DNA from: Lasioglossum baleicum
Lineage: Eukaryota > Arthropoda > Insecta > Hymenoptera > Halictidae
Reading direction: 5' to 3'
DNA length: 64,000 bases
Assembly (NCBI RefSeq): GCF_051020765.1
Contig: NW_027469100.1
Location: forward strand, 496,001-560,000
Shown: in pieces, positions 1 to 9,100 of the stretch
Layout of the letters: each line of letters starts with the position of its first letter
How positions within the stretch are numbered: position 1 is the first letter of the stretch
The notes under the pieces: model-generated
Told to the model about the DNA's origin: nothing
Database searches by the model: none
Seen by the model: the letters and a program-made list of their open reading frames with translations, nothing else
Position numbers and translations under genes: made by a program

Positions 1-90
1 GGAAAATTCCGAAAGGCGATATACCTTTAATTCCCAGTTGGCCGTAACTTTCTCGATGACGTCAAATTAGTGAAAAATCAAAGTTTCTTT
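1..90. repeat. Partial monomer, 3' tail
   Basis: The window opens inside a monomer. These 90 bp correspond to its last part (from ggaaaattcc through TGACGTCA at 57-64) and run straight into U1. The array therefore continues beyond the left edge. Confidence 0.95.
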
Positions 91-254
91 GTCGCCGTAT
101 AGCTCGAGAACGGGTCGACGGGTGCGGGCGAGGGTTGGCTCGTCGGACGGAGGACGCGGAGACGAAGGTTTACCGTCCGAAAAATTCGCGTAGATTCGCG
201 AAAAATTTTTTACGTGTGCATCGGTAACGCGCGTCGACCTCGGCGGAGGATAAC

Positions 255-284
255 TTACCGACCACCACCGGCAGTGGTCGGTAA
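255..284. repeat. Hairpin / inverted repeat, one per monomer
   Basis: Left arm TTACCGACCAC (255-265), loop CACCGGCA, right arm GTGGTCGGTAA (274-284): perfect 11 bp complementarity. It sits at +164 to +193 in essentially every monomer. In monomers reading aagttacc instead of aacttacc the stem gains a twelfth G-C pair. Disrupted versions occur in U11, U24, U30, U85 and U88 (gtgatcgg), in U21, U44 and U56 (gatcac; a wobble pair if transcribed) and in U95. Loop variants are caacggca (eight monomers) and cagcgg-c/t-a (the atgcgc class). Palindromes of this kind are common in satellites and can be protein-binding dyads or cruciform sites; function here is unknown. Confidence 0.9.
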
Positions 285-289
285 CGCTC

Positions 290-301
290 GGGGGGTATAA
301 G
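290..301 (+). promoter_or_regulatory. G6-TATAAG, TATA-box-like element in each monomer
   Basis: Six Gs followed directly by TATAAG, six bases after the hairpin, in nearly all monomers (in the short class the run is preceded by atgcgc). It resembles a TATA box with a G-rich upstream flank, so it could drive plus-strand satellite transcription. No initiation signal or transcript can be verified from sequence, and homogenisation alone would conserve it. Confidence 0.3.
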
Positions 302-379
302 CTGCCACGTTAAAAATGAAACCCGAATTTCGGCGCTTCCACGGTTCAGGGCTGAAAAGGGCCGGAAAGAAAATAACTG

Positions 380-395
380 ATTCAAACGTTCGAAT
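380..395. repeat. Imperfect 16 bp palindrome
   Basis: ATTCAAAC followed by GTTCGAAT, complementary except for one pair. Conserved across the array, with rare changes (tttcaaac in U72 and U75, caaaagtt in U77). It lies just upstream of the segment lost in the short monomers. Confidence 0.6.
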
Positions 396-404
396 TTAAC
401 GCCA

Positions 405-424
405 ACTTCGTGATGCTGACTTCG
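405..424. repeat. ACTTCG direct repeats flanking a recurrent 14 bp deletion
   Basis: ACTTCG occurs at 405-410 and 419-424. In 18 monomers (U12, U16, U21, U22, U25, U31, U35, U39, U44, U45, U51, U56, U57, U62, U66, U69, U89, U93) exactly one repeat plus the 8 bp between is gone, leaving a single ACTTCG (7780-7785 in U12). This is a classic slippage product. The shared higher-order positions suggest few events followed by amplification. Confidence 0.9.
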
Positions 425-471
425 CATCGGTGGCGAGTGCCGCCACAGTCGCCGCGTTTACTCTCCCTTGA

Positions 472-512
472 TAGTTGAGCGAATCGACTTGTAACTTCGA
501 GGTTACGAATCC
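472..512 (+). promoter_or_regulatory. Weak Pol III box A / box B-like pair
   Basis: TAGTTGAGCGA (472-482) fits the box A pattern except for the last base. GGTTACGAATCC (501-512) is box B with one extra A. T4 runs follow at 534-537 and 545-548. The spacing between boxes (29 bp start to start) is shorter than in a tRNA, and no T-arm stem forms, so this is not a tRNA gene. It might be a decayed tRNA-derived piece or chance. Confidence 0.2.
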
Positions 513-551
513 GACTCTACGTTTGGGTTTACATTTTCCATTAATTTTAAA

Positions 552-573
552 GGGAGGGGGGGTTGGGGGGAGG
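552..573 (+). other. G-rich tract with G-quadruplex potential
   Basis: The tract is GGG, A, G7, TT, G6, AGG. It contains at least four G3 runs with short loops, so it meets the usual G-quadruplex pattern on the plus strand. It is present in every monomer. Run lengths vary by one to three G between monomers (for example near 2598, 14556 and 53611) and define classes ending in ggagg or in ggatgg. It is the most length-variable point of the monomer, as expected of replication slippage. Confidence 0.75.
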
Positions 574-587
574 ATGGCGATGACAGA

Positions 588-608
588 CCAATCGCGCGCC
601 TCCCCGCC
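588..608 (+). promoter_or_regulatory. CCAAT and CCCCGCC words
   Basis: CCAAT at 588-592 and CCCCGCC at 602-608, in nearly every monomer, directly after the G-rich tract. They resemble NF-Y and GC-box sites but are short and could be fortuitous. The bases after CCAAT split the array into a tcgcgcgcc type and a tgcgcacc type. Confidence 0.2.
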
Positions 609-738
609 ACCATCGTCGCTACCGACGACTTCGACCTCGAGGCGAGCCGAGCCGAGCGGGGCCGAAGGACCGACGGGCTCCCGGAAAATTCCGAAAGGCG
701 ATATACCTTTAATTCCCAGTTGGCCGTAACTTTCTCGA

Positions 739-746
739 TGACGTCA
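739..746. promoter_or_regulatory. TGACGTCA palindrome (CRE/ATF-type octamer)
   Basis: A perfect 8 bp palindrome at +648 to +655 of most monomers (also 57-64). It equals the consensus binding site of CREB/ATF bZIP factors (established knowledge); occupancy here is inference. About 14 monomers carry TGACGTTA (for example near 4706, 6075 and 9455), one carries TGATGTCA (near 42230), and ten lack the region. Confidence 0.45.
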
Positions 747-1546
747 AATTAGTGAAAAATCAAAGTTTCTTTGTCGCCGTATAGCTCGAGAACGGGTCGA
801 CGCGTGCGGGCGAGAGTGGGCTCGTCGGACGGAGGACGCGGAGACGAAGGTTTACCGCGCGAAAAATTCGCGAAAATTCGCGAAAAATTTTTACGTGTGC
901 ATCGGTAACGCGCGTCGACCTCGGCGGAGGATAAGTTACCGACCACCACCGGCAGTGGTCGGTAACGCTCGGGGGGTATAAGCTGCCGCGTTAAAAATGA
1001 AACCCGAATTTCGGCGCTTCCACGGTTCATGGCTGAAAAGGGCCGGAAAGAAAATAACTGATTCAAACGTTCGAATTTAACGCCAACTTCGTGATGCTGA
1101 CTTCGCATCGGTGGCGAGTGCCGCCACAGTCACCGCGTTTACTCTCCCTTGATAGTTGAGCGAATCGACTTGTAACTTCGAGGTTACGAATCCGACTCTA
1201 CGTTTAGGTTTACATTTTCCATTAATTTTAAAGGGTGGGGGGGTTGGTGGGAGGATGGCGATGACAGACCAATCGCGCTCCTCCCCGCCACCATCGTCGC
1301 TACCGACGACCTCGACCTCGAGCCGAGCCGAGCCGAGCGGGGCCGAAGGACCGACGGGCTCCCGGAAAATTCGGAAAGGCGATATACCTTTAAACCCAGT
1401 TGGCCTTAACTTTCTCGATGACGTCAAATTAGTGAAAAATCAAAGTTTCTTTGTCGCCGTATAGCTCGAGAACGGGTCGACGGGTGCGGGCGAGAGTAGG
1501 CTCGTCGGACGGAGGACGCGGAGACGAAGGTTTACCGCGCGAAAAA

Positions 1547-1564
1547 TTCGCGAAAATTCGCGAA
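1547..1564. repeat. Two TTCGCGAA palindromes 10 bp apart
   Basis: TTCGCGAA at 1547-1554 and 1557-1564, followed by an A5T6 tract. The 10 bp step is about one helical turn, so both palindromes face the same side of the DNA. About 22 monomers have lost one 10 bp unit (for example U10 near 6200). Others have a diverged spacer reading cgaagattcg. Whether a protein binds is unknown. Confidence 0.7.
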
Positions 1565-2000
1565 AAATTTTTTACGTGTGCATCGGTAACGCGCGTCGAC
1601 CTCGGCGGAGGATAACTTACCGACCACCACCGGCAGTGGTCGGTAACGCTCGGGGGGTATAAGTTGCCGCGTTAAAAATGAAACCCGAATTTCGGCGCTT
1701 CCACGGTTCAGGGCTGAAAAGGGCCGGAAAGAAAATAACTGATTCAAACGTTCGAATTTAACGCCAACTTCGTGATGCTGACTTCGCATCGGTGGCGAGT
1801 GCCCCCACAGTCGCCGCGTTTACACTCCCTTGATAGTTGAGCGAATCGACTTGTAACTTCGAGGTTACGAATCCGACTCTACGTTTGGGTTTACATTTTC
1901 CATTAATTTTAAAGGGAGGGGGGGTTGGGGGGAGGATGGCGATGACAGACCAATCGCGCGCCTCCCCGCCACCATCGTCGCTACCGACGACTTCGACCTC

Positions 2001-2020
2001 GAGCCGAGCCGAGCCGAGCG
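2001..2020. repeat. CCGAG mini-repeat with 5 bp length variants
   Basis: The unit gagcc is iterated about four times. One class has this basic length. A second has an extra unit reading agcagagcc, and a third an extra unit reading ccgtgccgagcc. These 5 bp steps, together with the bases that follow (ggaccgac or ggcccgac), separate three recurring types of monomer 3' half. Confidence 0.8.
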
Positions 2021-3450
2021 GGGCCGAAGGACCGACGGGCTCCCGGAAAATTCCGAAGGCGATATACCTTTAATTCCCAGTTGGCCGTAACTTTCTCGAT
2101 GACGTCAAATTAGTGAAAAATCAAAGTTTCTTTGTCGCCGTATAGCTCGAGAACGGGTCGACGGGTGCGGGCGAGAGTAGGCTCGTCGGACGGAGGACGC
2201 GGAGACGAAGGTTTACCGTCCGAAAAATTCGCGAAGATTCGCGAAAAATTTTTTACGTGTGTATCGGTAACGCGCGTCGACCTCGGCGGAGGATAACTTA
2301 CCGACCACCACCGGCAGTGGTCGGTAACGCTCGGGGGGTATAAGCTGCCACGTTAAAAATGAAACCCGAATTTCGGCGCTTCCACGGTTCAGGGCTGAAA
2401 AGGGCCGGAAAGAAAATAACTGATTCAAACGTTCGAATTTAACGCCAACTTCGTGATGCTGACTTCGCATCGGTGGCAAGTGCCGCCACAGTCGCCGCGT
2501 TTACTCTCCCTTGATAGTTGAGCGAATCGACTTGTAACTTCGAGGTTACGAATCCGACTCTACGTTTGGGTTTACATTTTCCATTAATTTTAAAGGGAGG
2601 GGGGGGGGTTGGGGGGATGGCGATGACAGACCAATTGCGCACCTCCCCGCCACCATCGTCGCTACCGACGACCTCGACCTCGAGCCGAGCCGTGCAGAGC
2701 CGAGCGGGGCCGAAGGCCCGACGGGCTCCCTGAAAATTCGGAAAGGCGATATGCCTTTAATTCCCAGTTGGCCGTAACTTTCTCGATGACGTCAAATTAG
2801 TGAAAAATCAAACTTTCTTTGTCGCCGTATAGCTCGAGAACGGGTCGACGGGTGCGGACGAGAGTAGGCTCATCGGACGGAGGACGCGGAGACGAAGGTT
2901 TAGCGCGCGATAAATTCGCGAAAAATTTTTTACGTGTGCATCGGTAACGCGCGTCGACCTCGGCGGAGGATAAGTTACCGACCACCACCGGCAGTGGTCG
3001 GTAACGCTCGGGGGGTATAAGCTGCCGCGTTAAAAATGAAACCCGAATTTCGGCGCTTCCACGGTTCATGGCTGAAAAGGGCCGGAAAGAAAATAACTGA
3101 TTCAAACGTTCGAATTTAACGCCAACTTCGTGATGCTGACTTCGCATCGGTGGCGAGTGCCGCCACAGTCGCCGCGTTTACTCTCCCTTGATAGTTGAGC
3201 GAATTGACTTGTAACTTCGAGGTTACGAATCCGACTCTAAAATTTGGGTTTACATTTTCCATTAATTTTAAAGGGGGAGGGGGGTTGGGGGGATGGCGAT
3301 GACAGACCAATTGCGCACCTCCCCGCCACCATCGTCGCTAACGACGACCTCGACCTCGAGCCGAGCCGAGCAGAGCCGAGCGGGGCCGAAGGCCCGACGG
3401 GCTCCCTGAAAATTCGGAAAGACGATATGAGTTTAATTCCCAGTTGGCCG

Positions 3451-3480
3451 TAACTTCAAATCAAATAACTTAAAATCAAA
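3451..3480. repeat. Replacement patch lacking TGACGTCA (example of ten)
   Basis: After ccgtaactt the normal tail with TGACGTCA is replaced by caaatcaaataactt, about 8 bp shorter overall. The same patch ends U5, U13, U17, U26, U32, U40, U52, U81, U90 and U94. In all ten cases the next monomer carries the atgcgc variant between hairpin and TATAAG. The two changes are thus linked across the monomer boundary and mark one lineage. All six short monomers and four full-length ones (U14, U27, U33, U91) belong to it. Confidence 0.88.
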
Positions 3481-3488
3481 GTTTCTTT

Positions 3489-4049
3489 GTCGCCGTATAG
3501 CTCGAGAACGGGTCGACGGGTGCGGGCGAGAGTAGGCTCGTCGGACGGAGGACGCGGAGACGAAGGTTTACCGTCCGAAAAATTCGCGAAGATTCGCGAA
3601 AAATTTTTTACGTGTGCATCGGTAACGCGCGTCGACCTCGGCGGAGGATAAGTTACCGACCACCAGCGGCAGTGGTCGGTATGCGCGGGGGGTATAAACT
3701 GCCGCGTTCAAAATGAAACCCGAATTTCGGCACTTCCACGGTTCAGGGCTGAAAAGGGCCCGAAAGAAAATAACTGATTCAAACGTTCGAATTTAACGTT
3801 TGGGTTTACATTTTCCATTAATTTTAAAGAGAGGGGGGGTTGGGGGGAGGATGGCGATGACAGACCAATCGCGCGCCTCCCCGCCACCATCGTCGCTACC
3901 GACGACTTCGACCTCGAGCCGAGCCGAGCCGAGCGGGTCCGAAGGACCGACGGGCTCCCGGAAAATTCCGAAAGGCGATATACCTTTAATTCCCAGTTGG
4001 CCGTAACTTTCTCGATGACGTCAAATTAGTGAAAAATCAAAGTTTCTTT
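3489..4049. repeat. Short monomer U6 (561 bp, ~120 bp internal deletion)
   Basis: The segment between aatttaacg and the tacg of ctctacg is missing, leaving one acg at 3796-3798. The intact monomer has acg at both ends of the lost segment (399-401 and 519-521 in U1), so the deletion has 3 bp microhomology. Lost elements are the ACTTCG direct repeats and the box A/box B-like segment. The monomer also has the atgcgc variant after its hairpin and lies outside a beta block. A private gttcaaaatg at about 3716 is shared only with U82. Confidence 0.93.
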
Positions 4050-6108
4050 GTCGCCGTATAGCTCGAGAACGGGTCGACGGGTGCGGACGAGAGTGGGCTC
4101 GTCGGACGGAGGACGCGGAGACGAAGGTTTACCGCGCGAAAAATTCGCTAAAATTCGCGAAAAATTTTTTACGTGTGCATCGGTAACGCGCGTCGACCTC
4201 GGCGGAGGATAAGTTACCGACCACCACCGGCAGTGGTCGGTAACGCTCGGGGGGTATAAGTTGCCGCGTTAAAAATGAAACCCGAATTTCGGCGCTTCCA
4301 CGGTTCAGGGCTGAAAAGGGCCGGAAAGAAAATAACTGATTCAAACGTTCGAATTTAACGCCAACTTCGTGATGCTGACTTCGCATCGGTGGCGAGTGCC
4401 GCCACAGTCGCCGCGTTTATTCTCCCTTGATAGTTGAGCGAATCGACTTGAAACTTCGAGGTTACGAATCCGACTCTACGTTTGGGTTTACATTTTCCAT
4501 TAATTTTAAAGGGGGAGGGGGGTTTGGGGGGGATGGCGATGACAGACCAATTGCGCACCTCCCCGCCACCATCGTCGCTACCGACGACCTCGACCTCGAG
4601 CCGAGCCGTGCCGAGCCGAGCGGGGCCGAAGGCCCGACAGGCTCCCGGAAAATTCGGAAAGGCGATATACCTTTAAACCCAGTTGGCCGTAACTTTCTCG
4701 ATGACGTTAAATTAGTGAAAAATCAAAGTTTCTTTGTCGCCGTATAGCTCGAGAACGGGTCGACGGGTGCGGGCGAGAGTGGGCTCGTCGGACGGAGGAC
4801 GCGGAGACGAAGGTTTACCGCGCGAAAAATTCGCGAAAATTCGCGAAAAATTTTTTACGTGTGCATCGGTAACGCGCGTCGACCTCGGCGGAGGATAAGT
4901 TACCGACCACCACCGGCAGTGGTCGGTAACGCTCGGGGGGTATAAGCTGCCGCGTTAAAAATGAAACCCGAATTTCGGCGCTTCCACGGTTCATGGCTGA
5001 AAAGGGCCGGAAAGAAAATAACTGATTCAAACGTTCGAATTTAACGCCAACTTCGTGATGCTGACTTCGCATCGGTGGCGAGTGCCGCCACAGTCGCCGC
5101 GTTTACTCTCCCTTGATAGTTGAGCGAATTGACTTGTAACTTCGAGGTTACGAATCCGACTCTACGTTTGGGTTTACATTTTCCATTAACTTTAAAGGGC
5201 GAGGGGGGGTTGGGGGGATGGCGATGACAGACCAATTGCGCACCTCCCCGCCACCATCGTCGCTACCGACGGCCTCGACCTCGAGCCGAGCCGAGCAGAG
5301 CCGAGCGGGGCCGAAGGCCCGACGGGCTCCCTGAAAATTCGGAAAGACGATATGCCTTTAATTCCCAGTTGGCCGTAACTTTCTCGATGACGTCAAATTA
5401 GTGAAAAATCAAAGTTTCTTTGTCGCCGTATAGCTCGAGAACGGGTCGACGAGTGCGGGCGAGAGTAGGCTCGTCGGACGGAGGACGCGGAGACGAAGGT
5501 TTACCGCGCGAAAAATTCGCGAAAATTCGCGAAAAATTTTTTACGTGTGCATCGGTAACGCGCGTCGACCTCGGCGGAGGATAACTTACCGACCACCACC
5601 GGCAGTGGTCGGTAACGCTCGGGGGGTATAAGCTGCCGCGTTAAAAATGAAACCCGAATTTCGGCGCTTCCACGGTTCATGGCTGAAAAGGGCCGGAAAG
5701 AAAATAACTGATTCAAACGTTCGAATTTAACGCCAACTTCGTGATGCTGACTTCGCATCGGTGGCGAGTGCCGCCACAGTCGCCGCGTTTACTCTCCCTT
5801 GATAGTTGAGCGAATCGACTTGAAACTTCGAGGTTACGAATCCGACTCTACGTCTGTGTTTACATTTTCCATTAATTTTAAAGGGGGAGGGGGGGTTGGG
5901 GGGGGATGGCGATGACAGACCAATTGCGCACCTCCCCGCCACCATCGTCGCTACCGAAGACCTCGACCTCGAGCCGAGCCGTGCCGAGCCGAGCGGGGCC
6001 GAAGGCCCGACGGGCTCCCGGAAAATTCGGAAAGGCGATATACCTGTAAACCCAGTTGGCAGTAACTTTCTCGATGACGTTAAATTAGTGAAAAATCAAA
6101 GTTTCTTT

Positions 6109-9100
6109 GTCGCCGTATAGCTCGAGAACGGGTCGACGGGTGCGGGCGAGAGTGGGCTCGTCGGACGGAGGACGCGGAGACGAAGGTTTACCGCGCGAAA
6201 AATTCGCGAAAAATTTTTTACGTGTGCATCGATAACGCGCGTCGACCTCGGCGGAGGATAACTTACCGACCACCACCGGCAGTGGTCGGTAACGCTCGGG
6301 GGGTATAAGCTGCCGCGTTAAAAATGAAACCCGAATTTCGGCGCTTCCACGGTTCAGGGCTGAAAAGGGCCGGAAAGAAAATAACTGATTCAAACGTTCG
6401 AATTTAACGCCAACTTCGTGATGCTGACTTCGCATCGGTGGCGAGTGCCGCCACAGTCGCCGCGTTTACTCTCCCTTGATAGTTGAGCGAATCGACTTGT
6501 AACTTCGAGGTTACGAATCCGACTCTACGTTTGGGTTTACATTTTCCATTAATTTTAAAGGGGGAGGGGGGGTTGGGGGGGATGGCGATGACAGACCAAT
6601 TGCGCACCTCCCCGCCACCATCGTCGCTACCGACGACCTCGACCTCGAGCCGAGCCGTGCCGAGCCGAGTGGAGCCGAAGGCCCGACGGGCTCCCGGAAA
6701 ATTCGGAAAGGCGATATACCTTTAAACCCAGTTGGCCGTAACTTTCTCGATGACGTCAAATTAGTGATAAATCAAACTTTCTTTGTCGCCGTATAGCTCG
6801 AGAACGGGTCGACGGGTGCGGACGAGAGTAGGCTCATCGGACGGAGGACGCGGAGACGAAGGTTTACCGCGCGAAAAATTCGCGAAAATTCGCGAAAAAT
6901 TTTTTACGTGTGCATCGATAACGCGCGTCGACCTCGGCGGAGGATAACTTACCGACCACCACCGGCAGTGATCGGTAACCCTCGGGGGGTATAAGCTGCC
7001 GCGTTAAAAATGAAACCCGAATTTCGGCGCTTCCACGGTTCAGGGCTGAAAAGGGCCGGAAAGAAAATAACTGATTCAAACGTTCGAATTTAACGCCAAC
7101 TTCGTGATGCTGACTTCGCATCGGTGGCGAGTGCCCCCACAGTCGCCGCGTTTACTCTCCCTTGATAGTTGAGCGAATCGACTTGTAACTTCGAGGTTAC
7201 GAATCCGACTCTACGTTTGGGTTTACATTTTCCATTAATTTTAAAGGGAGGGGGGGTTGGGGGGAGGATGGCGATGACAGACCAATCGCGCGCCTCCCCG
7301 CCACCATCGTCGCTACCGACGACTTCGACCTCGAGCCGAGCCGAGCCGAGCGGGGCCGAAGGACCGACGGGCTCCCGGAAAATTCCGAAGGCGATATACC
7401 TTTAATTCCCAGTTGGCCGTAACTTTCTCGATGACGTCAAATTAGTGAAAAATCAAAGTTTCTTTGTCGCCGTATAGCTCGAGAACGGGTCGACGGGTGC
7501 TGGCGAGAGTGGGCTCGTCGGACGGAGGACGCGGAGACGAAGGTTTACCGTCCGAAAAATTCGCGAAGATTCGCGAAAAATTTTTTACGTGTGCATCGGT
7601 AACGCGCGTCGACCTCGGCGGTGGATAACTTACCGACCACCACCGGCAGTGGTCGGTAACGCTCGGGGGGTATAAGCTGCCACGTTAAAAATGAAACCCG
7701 AATTTCGGCGCTTCTACGGTTCAGGGCTGAAAAGGGCCGGAAAGAAAATAACTGATTCAAACGTTCGAATTTAACGCCAACTTCGCATCGGTGGCGAGTG
7801 CCGCCACAGTCGCCGCGTTTACTCTCCCTTGATAGTTGAGCGAATCGACTTGTAACTTCGAGGTTACGAATCCGACTCTACGTTTGGGTTTACATTTTCC
7901 ATTAATTTTAAAGGGAGGGGGGGTTGGGGGGAGGATGGCGATGACAGACCAATCGCGCGCCTCCCCGCCACCATCGTCGCTACCGACGACTTCGACCTCG
8001 AGCCGAGCCGAGCCGAGCGGGGCCGAAGGACCGACGGGTTCCCGGAAAATTCCGAAAGGCGATATACCTTTAATTCCCAGTTGGCCGTAACTTTCTCGAT
8101 GACGTCAAATTAGTGAAAAATCAAAGTTTCTTTGTCGCCGTATAGCTCGAGAACGGGTCGACGGGTGCGGGCGAGAGTGGGCTCGTCGGACGGAGGACGC
8201 GGAGACGAAGGTTTACCGCGCGAAAAATTCGCGAAAAATTTTTTACGTGTGCATCGGTAACGCGCGTCGACCTCGGCGGAGGATAAGTTACCGACCACCA
8301 CCGGCAGTGGTCGGTAACGCTCGGGGGGTATAAGCTGCCGCGTTAAAAATGAAACCCGAATTTCGGCGCTTCCACGGTTCATGGCTGAAAAGGGCCGGAA
8401 AGAAAATAACTGATTCAAACGTTCGAATTTAACGCCAACTTCGTGATGCTGACTTCGCATCGGTGGCGGGTGCCGCCACAGTCGCCGCGTTTACTCTCCC
8501 TTGATAGTTGAGCGAATTGACTTGTAACTTCGAGGTTACGAATCCGACTCTAAAATTTGGGTTTACATTTTCCATTAATTTTAAAGGGTGAGGGGGGTTG
8601 GGGGGATGGCGATGACAGACCAATTGCGCACCTCCCCGCCACCATCGTCGCTACCGACGACCTCGACCTCGAGCCGAGCCGAGCAGAGCCGAGCGGGGCC
8701 GAAGGCCCGACGGGCTCCCTGAAAATTCGGAAAGACGATATGAGTTTAATTCCCAGTTGGCCGTAACTTCAAATCAAATAACTTAAAATCAAAGTTTCTT
8801 TGTCGCCGTATAGCTCGAGAACGGGTCGACGGGTGCGGGCGAGAGTAGGCTGGTCGGACGGAGGACGCGGAGACGAAGGTTTACCGTCCGAAAAATTCGC
8901 GAAGATTCGCGAAAAAGTTTTTACGTGTGCATCGGTAACGCGCGTCGACCTCGGCGGAGGATAAGTTACCGACCACCAGCGGTAGTGGTCGGTATGCGCG
9001 GGGGGTATAAACTGCCGCGTTAAAACTGAAACCCGAATTTCGGCACTTCCACGGTTCAGGGCTGAAAAGGGCCGGAAAGAAAATAACTGATTCAAACGTT

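Larger units (their letters stand above)
91..772. repeat. Reference satellite monomer U1 (682 bp)
   Basis: Used here as the coordinate frame. In order, it holds an A/T tract with TTCGCGAA-like palindromes (about +86 to +123 from the monomer start), a 30 bp hairpin (+164 to +193), a G6-TATAAG element (+199 to +210), an imperfect 16 bp palindrome (+289 to +304), two ACTTCG direct repeats (+314 and +328), a box A/box B-like pair (+381 to +421), a G-rich tract (+461 to +482), CCAAT and CCCCGCC words (+497 to +517), a CCGAG mini-repeat (about +546) and TGACGTCA (+648 to +655). U1 has one private variant in its A/T tract (tagattcgcg), shared only with U78 at 51784. Confidence 0.95.
91..6108. repeat. 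Nine-monomer block U1-U9 (left part of 51.7 kb duplicate)
   Basis: Monomers start at 91, 773, 1453, 2134, 2821, 3489, 4050, 4736 and 5422. U6 is a short 561 bp monomer. The block matches 51694 to about 57793, but not collinearly. The offset is 51693 up to about 1790, 51010 from about 2.5 to 4.7 kb (one monomer is missing on the right) and 51685 from about 5.04 kb (about one monomer gained on the right, with U8's first half replaced). U2 carries a private gttggtggg in its G-rich tract, also found in U77, and ccttaac at its end, also found in U79. Confidence 0.85.

Noticed and set aside
170..427. Minus-strand open frames of 71-144 codons in nearly every monomer (type beginning MRSQHHEV)
   Set aside because: They overlap plus-strand frames in antisense. 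They are truncated by the 14 bp deletion, extended by the 10 bp loss and fused by the 120 bp deletion, and they change frame between monomers. No recognisable domain; similarity between copies reflects array homogenisation only.
465..548. tRNA gene
   Set aside because: The boxes are too close together, box B has an inserted base, and no acceptor or T-arm pairing is visible.
475..729. Plus-strand open frames of about 64-106 codons (type beginning MSESTCNF)
   Set aside because: Reading frame after the G-rich tract depends on the number of Gs, which varies freely between monomers. Composition is low-complexity (Ser/Pro/Arg) from the CCGAG mini-repeat; no domain seen.
91..772. Hammerhead ribozyme within the monomer
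   Set aside because: No CTGANGA core paired with a GAAA and cleavage triplet was found on either strand by eye.
2051..2067. CENP-B box resemblance around cccggaaaattcggaaa
   Set aside because: At least two of the nine essential positions mismatch on the better variant, and the word is a by-product of the ggaaaattcc near-palindrome.
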